Shown here in pieces: positions 41,777 through 52,571 of a DNA stretch of 64,000 bases. The position numbers and the translations under genes are program-made. The stretch comes from PALSA-270 sp963770915 (lineage in GTDB: Bacteria > Acidobacteriota > Terriglobia > Terriglobales > Acidobacteriaceae), in contig CAVYRG010000001.1 of NCBI GenBank assembly GCA_963770915.1, forward strand, positions 2,108,001-2,172,000, given 5' to 3'. Every line of letters begins with the position of its first letter. Position 1 is the stretch's first letter. A model generated the notes under the pieces. The model was given only the letters and a program-made list of their open reading frames with translations. It was not told the DNA's origin and did no database searches.

Positions 41777-43864
41777 TTATTGTCCGGCCTTCGGAGCCTC
41801 AGGCGACGCGAACTCCTGGCCCATCCACTTCTGAAACGCGGCCATGTTTTGCGGACGCCCGAGGAAATTCTTCACCAAGTCATTGGCCGACATTGAGCCG
41901 CCCGGCTCCAGCACCTCGCGGCGATAGCGCATGGGAGTTGGCCCAGCCATCAGATCCTTCTGGTCGAACTGCAGGAAGAAATCCTCGGCGATAACTTTGT
42001 CCCACAGGTAGGTGTAGTAGGCCGAAGAGTATCCGCCCAGGTGCGTAAAGGAGGCGTACATGTGCGTGCCCGGGAGGGCGGCAAACGGCGTGTAGCGCTC
42101 CTCATCTTTATCGCAAACCTCGTCTGGGTCAACGTCCTCGGGTTTGCCTTTGTACAGATCATAGGAGATCGCGGTATCGGCCGTCTGGTCAGCGACCCAG
42201 GCGCCGCGCCCGAATGCGTCGGCACGGTTCATGCGGGCCACCAGGTCGGCGGGAATGGGCTTTCCAGTTTTGTAATCTCGGGCGAAAGAGTCGAGCACCT
42301 GCGGGCTGTGCATCCATTCCTCGAGCATTTGCGAGGGCGCCTCGGTAAAGTCGCCTTCCATGGTAATGCCGCTGATGCCCGCCCATTGTTGCTGGCCGCC
42401 GAGAATCCAGTGCATCAAGTGGCCGAACTCATGGAAGAAAGTCACCACATCGCTAAACTCCATGAGCGCCGGGTCGGTCGCGGTGGGAGCGGGAAAGTTG
42501 CAGACCAGAATAGCCTCCGGCAACTGTTTCCCACGCACGCCATCGAGCACGGGTGCCATTTCTTCATGGCTGTACTTCCCCGCGCGCGGATGCATGTCCA
42601 GATAGAACCGGCCGATCATCTTTCCCGTATCGAAAACATCCCAGGTTTCCACCGACGGGTCCCAGGCTGGCGCGCTCTGTTCCTGACGAAACGTGAGATG
42701 GAACAGCTTGGCGGCGGTATCCAGAACGCCCTGCTGCACCGCTGCGTACGGCAGATAAGGACGCACCGACTGGGAATCGAAATCGTATTGCGAGCGCTCC
42801 ACTAGCCCGCTCAGATACGCGACCTCATAGTTACCGACCTGCGTGGCATGGGGATCGGCCTTTTGCTTCTCCGCCAGCAGCAACTGGAACTCGTGCAGCA
42901 CCAGCGGCCGCGCGGCGGCGTCGACCTTGTCAATAAAGTCGCCGATGTTTTCGGCGTTGCCGATCATTTTGTCGGAGGCGTTGTAGTCGGCCCACGAGGT
43001 GTAACCCAGCAAGCTGGCGATCTGATACCGGGTTCGCATCATTGCTTCCAGCACATCCCGATTCTTGGGATAGGCACGGGTACGAAATGCCAGCCACATC
43101 CGGCGCCGCAGCTTGTCGCTCTTGGCAAACTTCAAAACCGGGAAAACATCGGGATACGCGGTGGTTAAGCGAATTTTGCCATCGACGCCAGGCTTGTGGC
43201 CGTCGATGTAGTCTTGCGGCAGGCCATCCAGGTCGGCAGGGTCTGTGACTTCGACAACGTTCTGGCCATCGGAGATATTGCGGTCAAACATCGACTGCTC
43301 CTCCACCAGTTGATCGTTCAGTTTTTTGAGCTGGGATCGAGTAGCCTCGTCTTTGTTTACTCCGGCGAGACGAAACTCCAGCAACTGCCTTTGCACGTAG
43401 TAACGGGTTGCCGCATCGGCGCGGGAGACATCCAGGCTAGCCAGGGCGTCGTACACGTCGCGATTGAGCGCCAGAGCGGTGGACAGGGCGGAGGCTTTGC
43501 GGAGCATTTCGCCGGCGCGATCGCGGAAGTCCGGGTCCGGATGCACCTGCTGCATTAGATCGGCGAAGTAGCTGGCGCTGTCGATTTGCTGCAGGGCGTC
43601 ATCGTAGGGCGCAAGCGTGTTCTCGATGGATCTCGCTCCTTTGACTGCGGTTATCTCGTCGATCGAGTGCCGGGCCGCGTCCAATCTTTCGTTTTCGATT
43701 TTCTCGAAGGCGGTGGCGTCCGGTTTGGAGTTCCACAGCGGCGGCTGGACTGGCGGAGCTTCCTGGGCGGCCGCGAGAGCGCCCAGCAGGAAGACAACCG
43801 GCGCCCAGCGTAAAAAAGGCCGGCTCTTTTCCGCCAGGCGTCTTAGGGACGTTTCCGAAACCAT
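41777..43864 (-). CDS. Exported M3-family oligopeptidase
   Basis: 695 residues. A signal peptide lies at about 15-35 (RPFLRWAPVVFLLGALAAAQ). The helical N-terminal domain covers about 40-430. The zinc site is VVTFFHEFGHLMHWILGGQQ (HExxH), with the third ligand in FTEAPSQMLEEWMH. It resembles thimet oligopeptidase and Dcp-type enzymes, which cleave short peptides. It is exported, unlike the cytosolic relatives. The next gene upstream (43938-45752) is another gluzincin, of family M2, so the two may degrade peptides together in the periplasm. Confidence 0.92.
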   Translation of the reverse strand: MVSETSLRRLAEKSRPFLRWAPVVFLLGALAAAQEAPPVQPPLWNSKPDATAFEKIENERLDAARHSIDEITAVKGARSIENTLAPYDDALQQIDSASYFADLMQQVHPDPDFRDRAGEMLRKASALSTALALNRDVYDALASLDVSRADAATRYYVQRQLLEFRLAGVNKDEATRSQLKKLNDQLVEEQSMFDRNISDGQNVVEVTDPADLDGLPQDYIDGHKPGVDGKIRLTTAYPDVFPVLKFAKSDKLRRRMWLAFRTRAYPKNRDVLEAMMRTRYQIASLLGYTSWADYNASDKMIGNAENIGDFIDKVDAAARPLVLHEFQLLLAEKQKADPHATQVGNYEVAYLSGLVERSQYDFDSQSVRPYLPYAAVQQGVLDTAAKLFHLTFRQEQSAPAWDPSVETWDVFDTGKMIGRFYLDMHPRAGKYSHEEMAPVLDGVRGKQLPEAILVCNFPAPTATDPALMEFSDVVTFFHEFGHLMHWILGGQQQWAGISGITMEGDFTEAPSQMLEEWMHSPQVLDSFARDYKTGKPIPADLVARMNRADAFGRGAWVADQTADTAISYDLYKGKPEDVDPDEVCDKDEERYTPFAALPGTHMYASFTHLGGYSSAYYTYLWDKVIAEDFFLQFDQKDLMAGPTPMRYRREVLEPGGSMSANDLVKNFLGRPQNMAAFQKWMGQEFASPEAPKAGQ

Positions 43865-43937
43865 TGGAGCAGCTCTTTACGAGTGCGCAGCGGACCGCAA
43901 CAACGGGGTTGGACGCTCCTCTGCCGAAAAAGTCACA

Positions 43938-45752
<1,815 letters not shown>

Positions 45753-45851
45753 AGAACCTCCGACCGGAATTAGCGACTCATTCCGGGAATATGCGGACAT
45801 GCGCGTAGAGGACATACGTTTTCCAGTTGACTGCGGAACTTCGACAATGGC

Positions 45852-46322
45852 CTATGGCTTCTGACTCGTTTGCATCGCGCGGAAACGCCGGTGCATTTCT
45901 TCGACCGACATCTCTTCCGTAACCGTGACGACAGTCCAGGAATAGCCGAACGGGTCGAGCACGGTTCCTTCGCGATGTCCGTAGAACTGATCGGCGATCG
46001 GCCTTATAATTTTCGCGCCAGCCGCGACGGCCCGCTCAACGAACGCGTCCACATCGCGCACCCGAATGCTCATCATGACGGGAGATTTGCCCAGAGTCTC
46101 GGCGCTGTAGCGGTCGCCTTCGGGCCATTCTTCGCATAGCATGATCAGGGATTCTCCGATCTTCATCTCAGCATGGGCAATGCCTGAGCCGACGGCGAAG
46201 CGAAACGTTTCTTTGGCCCCGAAGGCTTTTTCATAGAATGCGATCGCCTTGGCTGCATCCTTGAAACACATTCGCGGAGACGCCACGTAAGAATCGCCCG
46301 TAAGCTTGCCATCGGTTGTCAT
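45852..46322 (-). CDS. VOC-family (PhnB/glyoxalase-like) protein
   Basis: About 156 residues from ATG 46322, with CAGGAG seven bases upstream. Two beta-alpha-beta-beta-beta modules: SPRMCFKDAAKAIAFYEKAF and MMSIRVRDVDAFVERAVAAG. It ends REGTVLDPFGYSWTVVTVTE, typical of the PhnB-like branch (phenazine/bleomycin-type or uncharacterised). A metal-dependent small-molecule enzyme or binding protein of unknown substrate. The last segment EEMSVEEMHRRFRAMQ is a common tail in this branch. Confidence 0.87.
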   Translation of the reverse strand: MTTDGKLTGDSYVASPRMCFKDAAKAIAFYEKAFGAKETFRFAVGSGIAHAEMKIGESLIMLCEEWPEGDRYSAETLGKSPVMMSIRVRDVDAFVERAVAAGAKIIRPIADQFYGHREGTVLDPFGYSWTVVTVTEEMSVEEMHRRFRAMQTSQKP

Positions 46323-46366
46323 TGCATGCTCCTGGAGTTTAGACGACAAATGTCAGGCGTGGTTAC

Positions 46367-47197
46367 TTACGCCAGCGGACTTTTATGGTACAGCTTTTCA
46401 AGCTCATCGCGCACTTTTTGGGAAAGTGAGTCCATATTGTGCAGGGTTAAGCCGCTGGTAGAGATGGTCTCTCCCACGCGCATCTCCAGCGGGCGGCATT
46501 TGATGTGGTAGGTGTTCATGGGCAACAGATCGAAGGTTCCCACCAGCACCACGGGAATAATATCGACTTGCGCTTTGATCGCCAAAAAGAATGCGCCGGG
46601 AAGAAATGGCTTGATTTCACCGTCAGGCGTACGGCCGCCCTCGGGGAATATCACTAGCGGAATTCCCGCCTTCAATCCTTTGAGCGCGGAGCGCATGCTG
46701 CCGATCGAGCGCGTCGGGTTCTGCTGGTCGATACAGATTTGCCCGGAGCGCTTCAAGTGCCAGCCGACCACCGGATAGCGCAGCAGCTCGCTCTTGAACA
46801 CGATGCGGAAAAGAAACGGCAAGTACACATAGAGAACAGGAATATCCAATGCAGAGGCGTGATTAACCGCGTAAACATGCGGCTTGGCAGTGTCGATTTT
46901 ATCGAGCCCGGTGACTTCAACCGGCGAGAGCATCGTCTTGGCGATCAGCCAGGACCAACCGCGCGCCAGGCTGTGCAACGCGCGTTCGCGGTTGGGAAAC
47001 AGCGTAACAGGAAGCGAGATGATTCCGAAGACCAGGGTATAAAGCCAGATCAGCGGGTCGAGGATGAAATACGATCGCAGCCGGCTCAGCCACCCCTGGC
47101 GGCGAACGGAGGCCGGCTGAGTCGGCGGTTGCTTGCCCGGGCTGGCTTCGTTCGGATTAGCTTCCAGTTGAGTTGGCAATGTCTTCAAGGGCGCCAC
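46367..47197 (-). CDS. plsC: 1-acyl-sn-glycerol-3-phosphate acyltransferase
   Basis: 276 residues. N-terminal 40 residues are basic and disordered. The membrane-associated part (LYTLVFGIISLPVTLFPNRE) precedes the acyltransferase blocks: NHASALDIPVLYVYLP (HxxxxD), KRSGQICIDQQNPTRSIGSM, and VIFPEGGRTPDGEIKPFLPG (the FPEG motif). It makes phosphatidic acid from lysophosphatidic acid at the inner membrane. Its start is six bases from the folC stop, so it is part of the leftward accD-folC-plsC run. Confidence 0.93.
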   Translation of the reverse strand: MAPLKTLPTQLEANPNEASPGKQPPTQPASVRRQGWLSRLRSYFILDPLIWLYTLVFGIISLPVTLFPNRERALHSLARGWSWLIAKTMLSPVEVTGLDKIDTAKPHVYAVNHASALDIPVLYVYLPFLFRIVFKSELLRYPVVGWHLKRSGQICIDQQNPTRSIGSMRSALKGLKAGIPLVIFPEGGRTPDGEIKPFLPGAFFLAIKAQVDIIPVVLVGTFDLLPMNTYHIKCRPLEMRVGETISTSGLTLHNMDSLSQKVRDELEKLYHKSPLA

Positions 47198-47203
47198 GTC
47201 ACT

Positions 47204-48556
47204 TCAAATGCGCACGCCGAGCGCGCGCATCGCCTCTCCCACAATGTAAATGGACCCAGTTACGACCACCAGCCCTTGCCGGCCCGCGAGGCTGCTTGCG
47301 CGTTGCATTGCCGCGGGCACGTCCGCGGCCTCTTCGATTTCCACCGACGTTCTCGCCGCCGCTTCGCGGATCTCGAGGGGCGTTGCCGAGCGCGGGTTCT
47401 CGGCACGAGTGGCGATGACTCGCTCTCCCAGTGGGAACATAATCTCCGCGACTTCGCCGATGGCTTTGTCTTGCATGGCGCCGAAAACAAAAATGAGGCG
47501 GCGATCTTCGTAGGCGGCGGAAAGCGTTGATCGCAGCGCCCATGCGCCGGCGGGGTTGTGGGCCACGTCGAAAACATATTCCGGTGAATCGTTGCTGGCA
47601 GGAAGCACCTGGAATCGTCCGGGCCAGCGGGTCTGGCGAATGCCGCGCTCAATCGATTCAGGCGTAACGGGGAAACCTTCCTTGCGCAGCTCCTCCGCGG
47701 CATTGATGGCCAACGCCACGTTTCTCAGCTGATGGCGGCCGACCAGCGGCGTTTCGACCAGAATCTCCCGGCCCATGACCTGCAATGGATAGCGGGAAAC
47801 GAAAGCGGATGAGGCGCCGCCCCCCGCCAAAACTTGCTCACTCGCCGGACTCACCGGCGGAACAAACGGCACCGCGCTCACACCCTGCGCTCCCCGCTCC
47901 AGAATGGTATTTCCGATCACGTCATTGGCTTGCGGAAGTTGCGGCAAGGTCACTACCACCCCGCCCGGATGAATGATTCCCGCCTTTTCGCGGGCGATTT
48001 CGGCCACGGTGTTGCCAAGGAATTTTTGATGATCGAGGGAAATGTCGGTGATCACGCTTACCCGAGGCTCGATCACGTTGGTGGCATCCAACCGCCCGCC
48101 CATGCCGACTTCCAGGACGGCAATCTCGACCTTCTTCTGCGCAAAATGCTCGAAGGCCATCGCGGTCAGCATCTCGAAGAAGCTGGGATGCCAGGGCAAA
48201 TCGCCTTCACTCACCAGCCGCTCGGCGGTGCAGTCCACCATTTCGTGCAGCAGGGCGAAGTCGCCGTCAGCGATTTCGTCGCCGTTGATTCGAATGCGCT
48301 CGTTGATGCGGACCAGATGCGGCGAAGTGTACAGGCCGGTCTTCACCCCCGAAGCTTGCAGGATGGACGCCAGTGTAGCCGCGGTTGAGCCCTTACCGTT
48401 GGTTCCCGCAATTAACACGCCGGGGACACGATGCTCGGGATGCCCCAACGCTTCGAGCAACACGCGCATATGCGCCAAATCGAACTTGTGCGACGGCGTA
48501 TGGGCCAGCTCGTGGCCTAATGCGTACATGCGGGCAATGGCAGCCTCGTAGGACAT
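47204..48556 (-). CDS. folC: Folylpolyglutamate/dihydrofolate synthase
   Basis: About 450 residues from the ATG at 48556. P-loop: GVLIAGTNGKGSTAATLASI near residue 45; NVIEPRVSVITDISLDHQKF holds the metal site; GREILVETPLVGRHQLRNVA and YVFDVAHNPAGAW are later family blocks. It adds glutamate to dihydropteroate and to folates. The accD-folC order is conserved in many bacteria. An open extension of 25 codons upstream covers the accD-folC gap and is unlikely to be coding. A short Gly/Ser/Ala-rich insert (SEQVLAGGGASSAF) lies near residue 265. Confidence 0.93.
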   Translation of the reverse strand: MSYEAAIARMYALGHELAHTPSHKFDLAHMRVLLEALGHPEHRVPGVLIAGTNGKGSTAATLASILQASGVKTGLYTSPHLVRINERIRINGDEIADGDFALLHEMVDCTAERLVSEGDLPWHPSFFEMLTAMAFEHFAQKKVEIAVLEVGMGGRLDATNVIEPRVSVITDISLDHQKFLGNTVAEIAREKAGIIHPGGVVVTLPQLPQANDVIGNTILERGAQGVSAVPFVPPVSPASEQVLAGGGASSAFVSRYPLQVMGREILVETPLVGRHQLRNVALAINAAEELRKEGFPVTPESIERGIRQTRWPGRFQVLPASNDSPEYVFDVAHNPAGAWALRSTLSAAYEDRRLIFVFGAMQDKAIGEVAEIMFPLGERVIATRAENPRSATPLEIREAAARTSVEIEEAADVPAAMQRASSLAGRQGLVVVTGSIYIVGEAMRALGVRI

Positions 48557-48688
48557 GGAAAAGCAGCTATCAGCCTTCAGACTACCAGTTTGCAAGGTCC
48601 GGCCAGAAAAGGCCAACAAGAGTACAGCCAATGGGGCGCTATCGGGAACGAACGTCGCCAGATCAGATTCCGCTGAAAGCTGACGGCT

Positions 48689-49537
48689 CTACGCGGCGGC
48701 CATAAAATCCAGCGCCCGCGCGATGTACGACTTCAATTCCTTGCGAGGAACCACTGCGTCCAGCATGCCGTGCTCGAGAAGGAATTCGCTGCGCTGAAAA
48801 CCGGGCGGGAGCTTTTGACGGATGGTCTGCTCAATCACGCGGGGGCCGGCGAAGCCGATCAAAGCACCGGGCTCGCCGATATTCAGATCGCCCAGCATGG
48901 CGAACGATGCGGTCACGCCGCCGGTGGTTGGGTCGGTCAAAACCGAAATGTAGGGAACGCGCGCTTCATCAAGGCGGGCGAGCGCGGCCGAGATTTTGGC
49001 CAGTTGCATCAGACTAACTACGCCCTCCATCATGCGTGCACCGCCGGAAGCCGAAACGATGATCAGCGGGACCTTGGTTTCCAGGGCCTTTTCGATCGCG
49101 CGCGTGATTTCCTCGCCCACCACTGCCCCCATGCTGCCACCGATGAAGGAATACTCCATGGCGCTCACGATCACGATGCGGCCGTTGATTTTGCCGCGAG
49201 CGTTGATCACGGCATCCTTCAGCCCGGTATCCGCCTGCGCCTGCTTCAGGCGGGACGAGTAGGCTTTGAGGTCCACGAATTTCAGCGGGTCAGTTGAGAC
49301 CAGATCGGCGTCGAACGTCTCGTATTCGCCATCGTCCAGAAGCTGAGCCAAGCGGGTGCGCGCGTCGATTCGAAAGTGCTGATCGCACTTGGGGCAGACA
49401 TTCAGATTTTCCGCCAGGTCTTTTTTCCAGATGATCTGCCGGCAACTTTCACACTTCACCCACAGCCCCTCGGTGCGGACTTTCTTCTCGCCCCCCGAGT
49501 TCTCCAGCTCGCCGGATTCGCGCTTAAACCAAGCCAT
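48689..49537 (-). CDS. accD: Acetyl-CoA carboxylase carboxyltransferase subunit beta
   Basis: 282 residues. The N-terminal zinc ribbon is intact: two Cys pairs, CESC in GLWVKCESCRQIIWKKDLAE and CPKC in NVCPKCDQHFRIDA. The crotonase-like body has EYSFIGGSMGAVVGEEITRA, VSASGGARMMEGVVSLMQLA and DPTTGGVTASFAMLGD. It transfers CO2 from biotin to acetyl-CoA together with AccA, which is not in the window. Starts the accD-folC-plsC run; a repeat array directly precedes the start codon. Confidence 0.95.
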   Translation of the reverse strand: MAWFKRESGELENSGGEKKVRTEGLWVKCESCRQIIWKKDLAENLNVCPKCDQHFRIDARTRLAQLLDDGEYETFDADLVSTDPLKFVDLKAYSSRLKQAQADTGLKDAVINARGKINGRIVIVSAMEYSFIGGSMGAVVGEEITRAIEKALETKVPLIIVSASGGARMMEGVVSLMQLAKISAALARLDEARVPYISVLTDPTTGGVTASFAMLGDLNIGEPGALIGFAGPRVIEQTIRQKLPPGFQRSEFLLEHGMLDAVVPRKELKSYIARALDFMAAA

Positions 49538-49546
49538 GGGAATTTC

Positions 49547-49624
49547 GTAATTGGGAAATTTGGTAATTGGGAAATTTAAGACGCGGCTTGGGTGTTCAAT
49601 TACCCAATTCCCAAATTACCCAAT
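49547..49624. repeat. 16-base tandem repeat and its inverted partner between cobO and accD
   Basis: GTAATTGGGAAATTTG occurs twice in tandem (49547-49578; last base differs). About 18 bases further, the run CAATTACCCAATTCCC then AAATTACCCAATC is roughly complementary, so the gap can fold into an AT-rich stem. The stretch fills the entire space between the accD start codon and the cobO stop codon. Confidence 0.75.
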
Positions 49625-50160
49625 CAATACTCGATTCCTCTCTGCGCCATCACACCTTTTTCGTAGGCATGCTTCACCTGCCGCATTTCCGTGACTGTGT
49701 CGGCCAGATCGACAATTGTCGGATGGGCGTTGCGCCCCGTCAAGATTACGTGCACCATCTCCGGTTTGCCCTTCAGGCTCTCCGCCACTTTGGCCGGATC
49801 GAGCATGCCGTAGCTTATGGCGTAGTTGATCTCGTCGAGAATCACCAGGTCCCACTCGCCCGAGGCGATCGCGCTCTCCGCCTCCGCCCAGGCTTCCTCC
49901 ACCATGCGAACGTCTTCAGGATCTGGTTTTTCCGCCCCTACTTTCACAAAGCCGCGTCCCATCTGCTTTAGGACGAACTTATCGCCGAAAGCCTTCACCG
50001 CATCCAACTCGCCGTAGTGCCAGGAGCCTTTGAGAAATTGCAGCATGAGCACGCGCATCCCCTGGCCCACCGCGCGCAGCGCAGTTCCCATAGCCGCAGT
50101 GGTCTTGCCCTTGCCTGGACCCGTATTCACAATAATCAGGCCACGCCGGATGTCTGGCAT
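49624..50160 (-). CDS. cobO: Corrinoid adenosyltransferase (CobO/BtuR)
   Basis: About 178 residues from the ATG at 50160, which is 12 bases after a TACAAT box; a longer open frame extends across that box. P-loop: IIVNTGPGKGKTTAAMGTAL near residue 15; ASGEWDLVILDEINYAISYG (Walker B) and HVILTGRNAHPTIVDLADTV follow, all diagnostic. It attaches the 5'-deoxyadenosyl group to cobalamin. No other cobalamin gene is nearby, so it may serve salvage. Confidence 0.94.
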   Translation of the reverse strand: MPDIRRGLIIVNTGPGKGKTTAAMGTALRAVGQGMRVLMLQFLKGSWHYGELDAVKAFGDKFVLKQMGRGFVKVGAEKPDPEDVRMVEEAWAEAESAIASGEWDLVILDEINYAISYGMLDPAKVAESLKGKPEMVHVILTGRNAHPTIVDLADTVTEMRQVKHAYEKGVMAQRGIEY

Positions 50161-50172
50161 ACGCGGGACATG

Positions 50173-50178
50173 ATTGTA
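50173..50178 (-). promoter_or_regulatory. cobO -10 box
   Basis: TACAAT on the minus strand, 12 bases from the ATG at 50160, would leave a leader of about six bases. No ribosome binding site is seen in CATGTCCCGCGT. It supports the shorter start of the gene. Confidence 0.45.
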
Positions 50179-50291
50179 CCTGTTCAGGGGATGCAAGGGC
50201 GGGATGAAAAGACATTGGGAACCTAACTGACGACAAAAAACTCTTGCATCAGCGAAGGCGGTGAGTTGTTTTGCAAAATCGCAGGCCCGGC

Positions 50292-50462
50292 TTACGGCAT
50301 TTCAACGAGATGGCGCGATTCCGGTTTCGCGGAAATCTGGCTGGCAAGGCCATCGTCGGAAAGCAACTGGGCGGTGATTTTCAAAGCCTCGATCTGAACC
50401 CTTAGCTTCAGAATTTCCTGTTCTTTTACTCGCAGCACTTCAATAGGATTTTTCACAATCAT
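50292..50462 (-). CDS. Small coiled-coil protein, unknown
   Basis: About 56 residues from ATG 50462 (AAAGGACTT upstream). The middle is a single heptad-rich helix: VLRVKEQEILKLRVQIEALK. The rest (TAQLLSDDGLASQ) is polar. No family is recognised. It lies between rlmH and cobO, leftward, 104 bases after the rlmH start region and with no obvious partner. Heptads and a usable start favour a real gene, but the evidence is limited. Confidence 0.5.
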   Translation of the reverse strand: MIVKNPIEVLRVKEQEILKLRVQIEALKITAQLLSDDGLASQISAKPESRHLVEMP

Positions 50463-50565
50463 AAGTCCTTTAGCCCTGGGATTCCCCCCAGAAAGCCGAT
50501 ACCTCAAAAACACTTTAGATCACCCTCAGGCCAGGTGGAAATGTCACGAAGGTGCTGGGCGCATT

Positions 50566-50997
50566 CTAGTGTCCGATGTGGTAGGGATGGCCCTTAAGAA
50601 TGGTGAATGATCGGTAGAGCTGTTCCAATAAGACCACGCGCGCCAGTTCGTGAGCAATGGTCATTTTGCTTAGAGATAGCAGCAGATTCGCGGAAGCGCG
50701 CAACTCATCCGAAAAGCCATTCGCGGCGCCCACCGCGAAGCAAAGCGGGAAGGGATTGCGATCCTGGTGATTGCCCAGGAATTTCGCGAGTTCTTCCGAA
50801 GAAAGTTGTTTCCCGCGCGGGTCGAGGAGAACCAGCGCCTGTTGAACGCGCCCGCCACGCCGGAGCAATCCGCGTTCATCTTTCAGCGCTTTGCCTTCGA
50901 CGTCGCAATAGTGCGACAAGCGTTCCAGGTACTCATCGGCAAGCGATTGAATCGCGGGATGCTTCGTTTTCCCGATCCAGGCGACGATGAGCTTCAT
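50566..50997 (-). CDS. rlmH: 23S rRNA pseudouridine-1915 N3-methyltransferase RlmH
   Basis: 143 residues, full length. Begins MKLIVAWIGKTKHPAIQSLA; SPOUT knot blocks are LLDPRGKQLSSEELAKFLGN and FAVGAANGFSDELRASANLL (the SAM pocket Gly loop), ending in EQLYRSFTILKGHPYHIGH. It methylates Psi1915 in helix 69 of the ribosome. It is downstream of rsfS and nadD, a standard cluster. The C-terminal HY-H is catalytic. Confidence 0.96.
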   Translation of the reverse strand: MKLIVAWIGKTKHPAIQSLADEYLERLSHYCDVEGKALKDERGLLRRGGRVQQALVLLDPRGKQLSSEELAKFLGNHQDRNPFPLCFAVGAANGFSDELRASANLLLSLSKMTIAHELARVVLLEQLYRSFTILKGHPYHIGH

Positions 50998-51018
50998 CTT
51001 GACTCGCCACCGATACCG

Positions 51019-51438
51019 CTAGGCTCGCTTCCTCTTTGCCGCTGTCGCCGGCGCGAGCTTTCGCTTGGTTCTCTTCGGCGCTAAGTCCGCTGGATCGAGC
51101 CGCCGAGCCGACTTCCACAGGCGTTCGAGATCGTAAAAGCGCCGCGCTTTTTCCGAGAAGACGTGCACGACAAAATCAACGTAGTCGAGCAGCACCCACT
51201 CCGCCAGCTTGTAGCCCTCGATGTGCGCGGGATACTGCCCCGCCTTCTTCAAGCGCAATTCCACTTCGTCGGCGATGGCCTGAATCTGCCTCGGGTTGGT
51301 GCCGCTGCAGACCAGGAAGTAATCGGTGAAAGCGCCAGAATCCTTCTCCAATTCGAGAATTGTGATTTCTTCCGCCTTTTTTTCCTGGCAGGCGATGAGG
51401 GCTTCGAGGATGGGGCGCTTAGAATCGTTTTTCTTCAT
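51019..51438 (-). CDS. rsfS: Ribosome silencing factor RsfS
   Basis: 139 residues. The RsfS/Iojap core is complete: ITILELEKDSGAFTDYFLVC, SGTNPRQIQAIADEVELRLK, and EWVLLDYVDFVVHVFSEKAR with FYDLERLWKSARRL. A Lys/Ala-rich tail of about 25 residues is extra. It binds L14 and blocks subunit joining when nutrients are scarce. Part of nadD-rsfS-rlmH, leftward. The gap to nadD holds a GTCGTTGG word array. Confidence 0.95.
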   Translation of the reverse strand: MKKNDSKRPILEALIACQEKKAEEITILELEKDSGAFTDYFLVCSGTNPRQIQAIADEVELRLKKAGQYPAHIEGYKLAEWVLLDYVDFVVHVFSEKARRFYDLERLWKSARRLDPADLAPKRTKRKLAPATAAKRKRA

Positions 51439-51445
51439 GCAGGGA

Positions 51446-51479
51446 GCTGGTCGTTGGTCCTTAGTTGTTGGTCGTTGGC
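51446..51479. repeat. GTCGTTGG word array before rsfS
   Basis: Units GGTCGTTGG, TTGTTGG and GGTCGTTGG in a row. Complementary words (CCAACGACC, GGCCAACGAC) occur at 51565-51585 and at 56061-56097 near obgE. The same kind of short-word decay as the arrays at 7765 and 49547, with another unit. Confidence 0.5.
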
Positions 51480-51602
51480 TTAGTGCAACTACTTCTCAGA
51501 GTTGGTCAGAGAACCAGGTGCCATTCTAGCCGACAAACACGCCGCCATATGGGCCCTGTCCCAACCGGTGGGCGGCCAACGACGCGCGCCCAATGCCCGC
51601 TG

Positions 51603-52307
51603 TCAGCTCCTGTACAACTCCATCTTCTTGATGTAATCCACCACCGCCGGATCCAGCAATTTTCCCAGTGGCCGCTTCGCCGCAACCGCCTGACGAATTG
51701 CGGTCGCCGAGATCGCCTGCCGAACATCGTCCAGCAAGTGAATCGTCGCTCCCGCCAGCACCAAATCCCCCTTGGCGGGCTGCTTGGCGAAAGGCTTGCT
51801 TACCGCCGCTTTTGGGCGAAGCTTCTGGGGCAGCGCATTGGCCACATCGGCCAGCGAATATCCCGGCCGGCTCGCGACGATGAATTCGCATTCCCCGAAC
51901 AGCGCCTCCGCCTCGTGCCATTTCGCGATCTCGTCGAAGGCATCAATTCCGATCAGGAAGAAAAGTCGGTCGCTCGGCTTCATCGATTGCTTCAGCCGCC
52001 GTACCGTGTCGATGCTGTAGTTTGGCCGTGGTTCGCTCTGGCCTGACTGCTTTGCACGAGCGGCGCTTGGCGGCTCCGGCGCTTCGAGCAAAGAAGGCAG
52101 AAACGACTTTTCTCCCATCGTCGCCAGCACCACCATGGTGTAGCGATGGAAATAGGAAGCCACCGCTTGCGACGGCCGGTGGGGCGGAATACTCGAAGGC
52201 ACGAAGTGAATTCGTCCCAACTGAAATTTCGCGCGCGCGGCTTGCGCCAGGGCCAGATGGCCCCGATGGATGGGGTCGAAGGTTCCGCCGAAAAGGCCTA
52301 TGTTCAT
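51603..52307 (-). CDS. nadD: Nicotinate-nucleotide adenylyltransferase
   Basis: About 234 residues from ATG 52307. The nucleotidyltransferase start NIGLFGGTFDPIHRGHLALA holds the HxGH motif; FVPSSIPPHRPSQ and later SATAIRQAVAAKRPLGKLLD (ISxTxIR-like) complete it. It makes deamido-NAD from NaMN and ATP. A stretch rich in Ala/Pro/Lys (ALPQKLRPKAAVSKPFAKQP) in the middle is an insert relative to E. coli. Starts the nadD-rsfS-rlmH run, and is divergent from the histidine kinase gene. Confidence 0.92.
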   Translation of the reverse strand: MNIGLFGGTFDPIHRGHLALAQAARAKFQLGRIHFVPSSIPPHRPSQAVASYFHRYTMVVLATMGEKSFLPSLLEAPEPPSAARAKQSGQSEPRPNYSIDTVRRLKQSMKPSDRLFFLIGIDAFDEIAKWHEAEALFGECEFIVASRPGYSLADVANALPQKLRPKAAVSKPFAKQPAKGDLVLAGATIHLLDDVRQAISATAIRQAVAAKRPLGKLLDPAVVDYIKKMELYRS

Positions 52308-52541
52308 TCGGTTTTGGCCGGAATCCCCGGCTTTCTTGCGCAGGAGCCCCGCAATTGCCCTTAGTTTCCTGTTTTTCTCCGGGTTGCGCAACTGCTCGGA
52401 GCGGCGGCGCTGCTCTGCATGCGTAAGAAATCCGCCTACCCTTCGCGGTTGCCGATTTCAGTTCGCAGGTTGCCCGGTAACCACCTCACCCAGGGTCAGT
52501 GCCCATTTCCATTCCCAAATTGGACTGGCGTAACTCGCTGA

Positions 52542-52556
52542 TTCCCGTAACGGGAA
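52542..52556. promoter_or_regulatory. Perfect 15-base palindrome upstream of the histidine kinase
   Basis: TTCCCGT-A-ACGGGAA. Its end is 15 bases before the kinase ATG, where an operator or a small RNA hairpin could control it. No -10 box of quality is seen between it and the start. Confidence 0.45.
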
Positions 52557-52571
52557 CTAGCATCGACTTGT

